Shown in pieces: positions 32,435 to 34,957 of a stretch of 34,957 nt of DNA; the stretch's first letter is position 1; the number at the start of each line of letters is the position of its first letter. The position numbers and the translations under genes were made by a program. Below the pieces are notes generated by a model. That model made no database searches. It was not told the DNA's origin and worked only from the letters and a program-made list of their open reading frames with translations. The stretch comes from Coriobacteriales bacterium (lineage in GTDB: Bacteria; Actinomycetota; Coriobacteriia; Coriobacteriales; UMGS124), in the NCBI GenBank assembly GCA_017515595.1, contig JAFWFL010000111.1, positions 1-34,957 on the forward strand, in the 5' to 3' direction.

Positions 32435-33334
32435 ATGGACGTATTCCGCATGAAGTGTTTTGTGAGTGTTGCCAAAAACAGAAGTCTCTCAAAAGCGGCG
32501 CACGAGATGCTTATTAGCCAGCCCGCAATGACTGCGCAAATGAATGCGCTCGAGAAAGAGCTCGGCGCTAAACTACTGGTACGTAAAAAAGAGACAGCAC
32601 TTACTGCTGAAGGCGAATACGCTTTGCATGAGTTTCTCAAGATCCTCAATGCCATAGAAACCATGCAAACAAATGTGCGCGCAATGAGCGAAGAAGGCTT
32701 TGGCAAAATCAGCATAGGTTTCCACGGCCCTTATAGCTGGGCTCATATTGATGAACTCATCAACGCATTTAGTCAACTTCATCCCAAACTGCAACTTGAT
32801 ATTGTAATGGCTACTTGGAGCGAGCTGCGAGAACAATTGCAATCGCGCGAACTTGACGTCTCGTTTATGGAGCTTTCTGAGGTCGAGGGCATTCCTGAAA
32901 TCGATTCTTGTTATCTCTATAGCGAAGAGCTATGCGCAGTTTTACCGGCTGAGCATCCTCTCGCAAACCGTATAAGTATTAAAGTGAGCGATATGGCGAA
33001 CTACAATATTATTATTCCAAATTATCGTGTAGCAGAGCGGCTTATGATTTCGATCCATGATCAACTGGTACGCGATGGCCTCGAGCTCACAAATTATTGT
33101 CAGGGTAACAGCGACGCGGCAGACAATGTGCCTGTAGCAGCCGGTTTGGGAATAGCCTATATGCCGCGCTCTTTTAAAATAAGAGATCCAAAGTTTGCGT
33201 TTGTTGATATTAAAGATGCCAAAGTATACCTTCGCATGGGCCTTGCATGGCGCAGTCAGGCAATGAACCCCACAATCCATGATTTTGTTGACTTTTGCCG
33301 CAGCTGGGATTGGGAGACCGCACGTATTATGTAA
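32435..33334 (+). CDS. LysR-type transcriptional regulator (299 aa)
   Basis: The N-terminus MDVFRMKCFVSVAKNRSLSK leads into SQPAMTAQMNALEKELGAKL, the LysR helix-turn-helix. The effector domain starts near residue 90 (GKISIGFHG). It is full length. GAGAGGGAT precedes ATG 32435. It lies directly downstream of the flavoprotein at 30798 and not divergent from it; the inverted repeat at 30710-30738 in that gene's promoter is a candidate binding site. The gene ends 26 bp before the second composite repeat, the same relation seen for the LysR gene at 25203. Confidence 0.9.
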   Translation: MDVFRMKCFVSVAKNRSLSKAAHEMLISQPAMTAQMNALEKELGAKLLVRKKETALTAEGEYALHEFLKILNAIETMQTNVRAMSEEGFGKISIGFHGPYSWAHIDELINAFSQLHPKLQLDIVMATWSELREQLQSRELDVSFMELSEVEGIPEIDSCYLYSEELCAVLPAEHPLANRISIKVSDMANYNIIIPNYRVAERLMISIHDQLVRDGLELTNYCQGNSDAADNVPVAAGLGIAYMPRSFKIRDPKFAFVDIKDAKVYLRMGLAWRSQAMNPTIHDFVDFCRSWDWETARIM

Positions 33335-33360
33335 AGTACGACTCAAGAAACAACGCACAA

Positions 33361-33565
33361 TGTGTCAGCAGATACGTTCCTCTGACACATTTTAAGGGAG
33401 ACGCATCTCATACTCCAGGCACACGTAAGGTGCAAGTTTTGACGGGTGCTAGCATGAGGACGAGGAGGATTTGAAGTGTTTCTCGGCAAAAGACCAGGTA
33501 ATTTAAATCATTTGATGATTGATCATGCTAGTACCCGGCACAACTTGCACCTATTGACTTTTCTG
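33361..33565 (+). repeat. Composite repeat, copy 2 (short palindrome + 119-bp element)
   Basis: The short palindrome (33361-33389: TGTGTCAG ... CTGACACA) is followed by TTTTAAGG and a ~41-bp spacer, then the 119-bp element (33431-33549) and ATTGACTTTTCTG. The order, lengths and most bases match 25033-25235 in inverted orientation. Inside the 119-bp element AATCAT-TTG-ATGATT is a further small palindrome. This fills much of the 433-bp gap before the DUF362 gene; no gene was seen there. Confidence 0.85.
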
Positions 33566-33767
33566 AAATGTGCCAGCCATTAGGTCTCAGCTTCTCTTTT
33601 GTGCCAGTTTTTTCTATTTGATCTGTTATTCTGTCTTTATCCCCGTGAACAGTTGCTTGCTGAGTGGGGAGTATAGCGAGATTACTGGTGACAGTTTAAT
33701 TATGCTATAGTAGCAACGTTATATTGCTTTGCTCGTAGGATCATCTGATGTTGAGGGGGTTTGACAT

Positions 33768-34661
33768 ATGACTGCAAACGTATTCTTTTCCCGGGAAATA
33801 ACTCCGCAAAAGGTTGTTGAACTCTACAATGCTCTGGGGGTCAAGCTTCCCGGAAAAGTGGCAGTTAAGCTCCACTCGGGTGAGAAGGGCAACCAAAACT
33901 TTTTGGGGCCTGATTTTTGGCGGCCAATGATTGAGAAGGTAGGCGGCACGGTTGTTGAGTGCAATACCGCCTACGGCGATGCATTTGACGGGGTGCGCGA
34001 CCACACCGAGTCCCATCTCCAGCTTATGAAAGATCATGGTTGGAGCACATATTTTGATGTGGACATCATGGATGCAGAAAGTCCTGATGTTATTTGGGAA
34101 GTCGAAGGCGGTCAGGTTCTCAAAGAAAATGCTGTTGGTAAGAATATTCTCAACTATGATTCCATGCTGGTACTGGCTCACTTTAAGGGCCATCCTATGG
34201 GAGGTTTTGGCGGAGCTTTAAAACAGCTCTCCATTGGGTGTGCATCAGCCAAAGGCAAAGCCCTTATTCACTCGGGCGGTATTTCGAGCGATAACATTGA
34301 GTGTTGGCAAAAGCATGCCGAGCAGGACCGCTTTTGCGAAGCCATGGCAGATGCCGCTTCAACAGTCGTCAGGCACTTTGGAGAAAACATTCTTTTTATC
34401 AATGTTATGAAGAATCTTTCGGTTGACTGCGACTGCTGCTCGGTTGCTGAGGATCCCTGCATGAAAGACATTGGCATCCTCGCCTCAACTGATCCTATTG
34501 CCATTGACCAGGCATGCATTGACCTTATTTACGCCGCTAAAGATGATCCCGGTCAGGCTCATTTTATAGAGCGCGTCGAGTCACGCCATGGCATCCATAC
34601 CATAGAAGCAGCCGCCAAACTTGGTTTTGGCAGCCGAACCTATGCTTTGACTACAATATAA
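33768..34661 (+). CDS. DUF362 domain protein (297 aa)
   Basis: DUF362 proteins are a widespread family in anaerobes, thought to bind metal or Fe-S through conserved cysteines. Here the typical opening AVKLHSGEKGN leads to AHFKGHPMGGFGGALKQLSIG (~140-160), and later comes a cysteine-rich DCDCCS, then GILASTDPIAIDQACIDL. The length is close to that of the non-ferredoxin form; no extra CxxCxxC ferredoxin domain is attached. A ribosome site is weak (GGGGG about 12 bp before ATG 33768). The hairpin at 34686 closes the unit. The function in the family is unsettled. Confidence 0.87.
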   Translation: MTANVFFSREITPQKVVELYNALGVKLPGKVAVKLHSGEKGNQNFLGPDFWRPMIEKVGGTVVECNTAYGDAFDGVRDHTESHLQLMKDHGWSTYFDVDIMDAESPDVIWEVEGGQVLKENAVGKNILNYDSMLVLAHFKGHPMGGFGGALKQLSIGCASAKGKALIHSGGISSDNIECWQKHAEQDRFCEAMADAASTVVRHFGENILFINVMKNLSVDCDCCSVAEDPCMKDIGILASTDPIAIDQACIDLIYAAKDDPGQAHFIERVESRHGIHTIEAAAKLGFGSRTYALTTI

Positions 34662-34685
34662 AACGTTTAGGGCAAACGATAACTT

Positions 34686-34715
34686 AGGAGCCGAGTGCCA
34701 CACCCCTCGGCTCCT
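34686..34715. terminator. Terminator after the DUF362 gene
   Basis: AGGAGCCGAG (34686-34695) pairs perfectly with CTCGGCTCCT (34706-34715), extended by T34685-A34716, then TTGTTT. It lies 24 bp after the DUF362 stop codon. Confidence 0.85.
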
Positions 34716-34816
34716 ATTGTTTATACTGATTGGTTACACTTGCCAGTGCTTAAGGCTGGGAAGCAAAGCAAATATGTGGGATATCGCTTTGTCGAGAAAC
34801 ACATTGATACTTCTTC

Positions 34817-34957
34817 TTATTCCGACACATCCCAGTACATATTGACGAGGGTTGTTTGGATCTGTTCGTGGATCATGCCGTCTGGTTGGACAAGTGACTG
34901 CAGATAGTCGCTGACGTTCTTCTCGGCTTGGGTGTTTAATTCATAATGTGCTCTTAA
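34817..34957 (-). CDS. 3' end of an unidentified gene, cut by the window edge
   Basis: On the minus strand an open frame enters from the right edge and runs 46 codons to a TAA at 34817-34819. It contains AEKNVSDYLQSLVQPDGMIH and ends MYWDVSE. The amphipathic, helix-forming composition looks like a real protein C-terminus, but the family cannot be told from this much. It converges on the DUF362 gene and its terminator. Confidence 0.55.
   Translation of the reverse strand, partial: LRAHYELNTQAEKNVSDYLQSLVQPDGMIHEQIQTTLVNMYWDVSE

Noticed and set aside
1-34957. CRISPR arrays, tRNA or rRNA genes, phage or transposase genes
   Set aside because: No regularly spaced direct repeats, no cloverleaf-like intergenic sequence and no integrase or transposase motifs were found.

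Overview
The window looks like a chromosomal accessory region of an anaerobic, respiring Coriobacteriia, most likely Eggerthellaceae. This is inferred from content, not from a marker gene. The evidence is five Tat-exported fumarate-reductase-like flavoproteins, a Tat-exported molybdopterin reductase operon, and three LuxR regulators whose N-terminal halves are multi-pass membrane domains. That combination is typical of gut and oral actinobacteria that respire organic acceptors. Base composition is close to balanced by eye, lower in GC than most named Eggerthellaceae. No tRNA, rRNA, CRISPR array or transposase gene was found.

Layout: (1) 1-2103: a hairpin, a Tat flavoprotein and its terminator. 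(2) 2181-4734: an HD-GYP phosphodiesterase converging on a flavin reductase/Old Yellow Enzyme pair. (3) 4936-7812: a broken LysR gene fused to a SnoaL-like gene, then a flavoprotein with an FMN-binding domain. (4) 7859-8423: a DUF4160/DUF2442 pair. (5) 8522-12504: a 119-bp palindromic repeat, a membrane LuxR regulator, a small MGMT-like protein, RtcB and a GNAT enzyme. (6) 12700-16141: two abutting paralogues of an unrecognised family followed by a radical SAM/SPASM enzyme; this is the best candidate for an undescribed system. (7) 16194-23024: two membrane LuxR regulators around two tandem flavoproteins. (8) 23247-23714: decayed repeat DNA. (9) 23732-25004: a TetR-GNAT operon with a readable promoter and operators. 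(10) 25033-33565: a segment bounded by inverted ~200-bp composite repeats. It holds a LysR regulator, a DMSO-reductase-type operon (catalytic subunit, four-cluster ferredoxin subunit, TorD chaperone; no membrane anchor), a fifth flavoprotein and a second LysR. (11) 33768-34957: a DUF362 protein and the 3' end of an unidentified gene.

How it fits together: exported flavoproteins and the molybdoenzyme would be terminal reductases outside the membrane, each for a different small organic acceptor. Membrane LuxR and soluble LysR proteins next to them would sense the acceptor. None of the five flavoproteins keeps the arginine-bearing C-terminal motif of classical fumarate reductases, so their substrates probably differ from fumarate. 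Two repeat families are scattered between the operons: a ~29-nt palindrome and a 119-bp terminal-inverted-repeat element. In two places they join into one composite unit, and two genes end inside the short palindrome.
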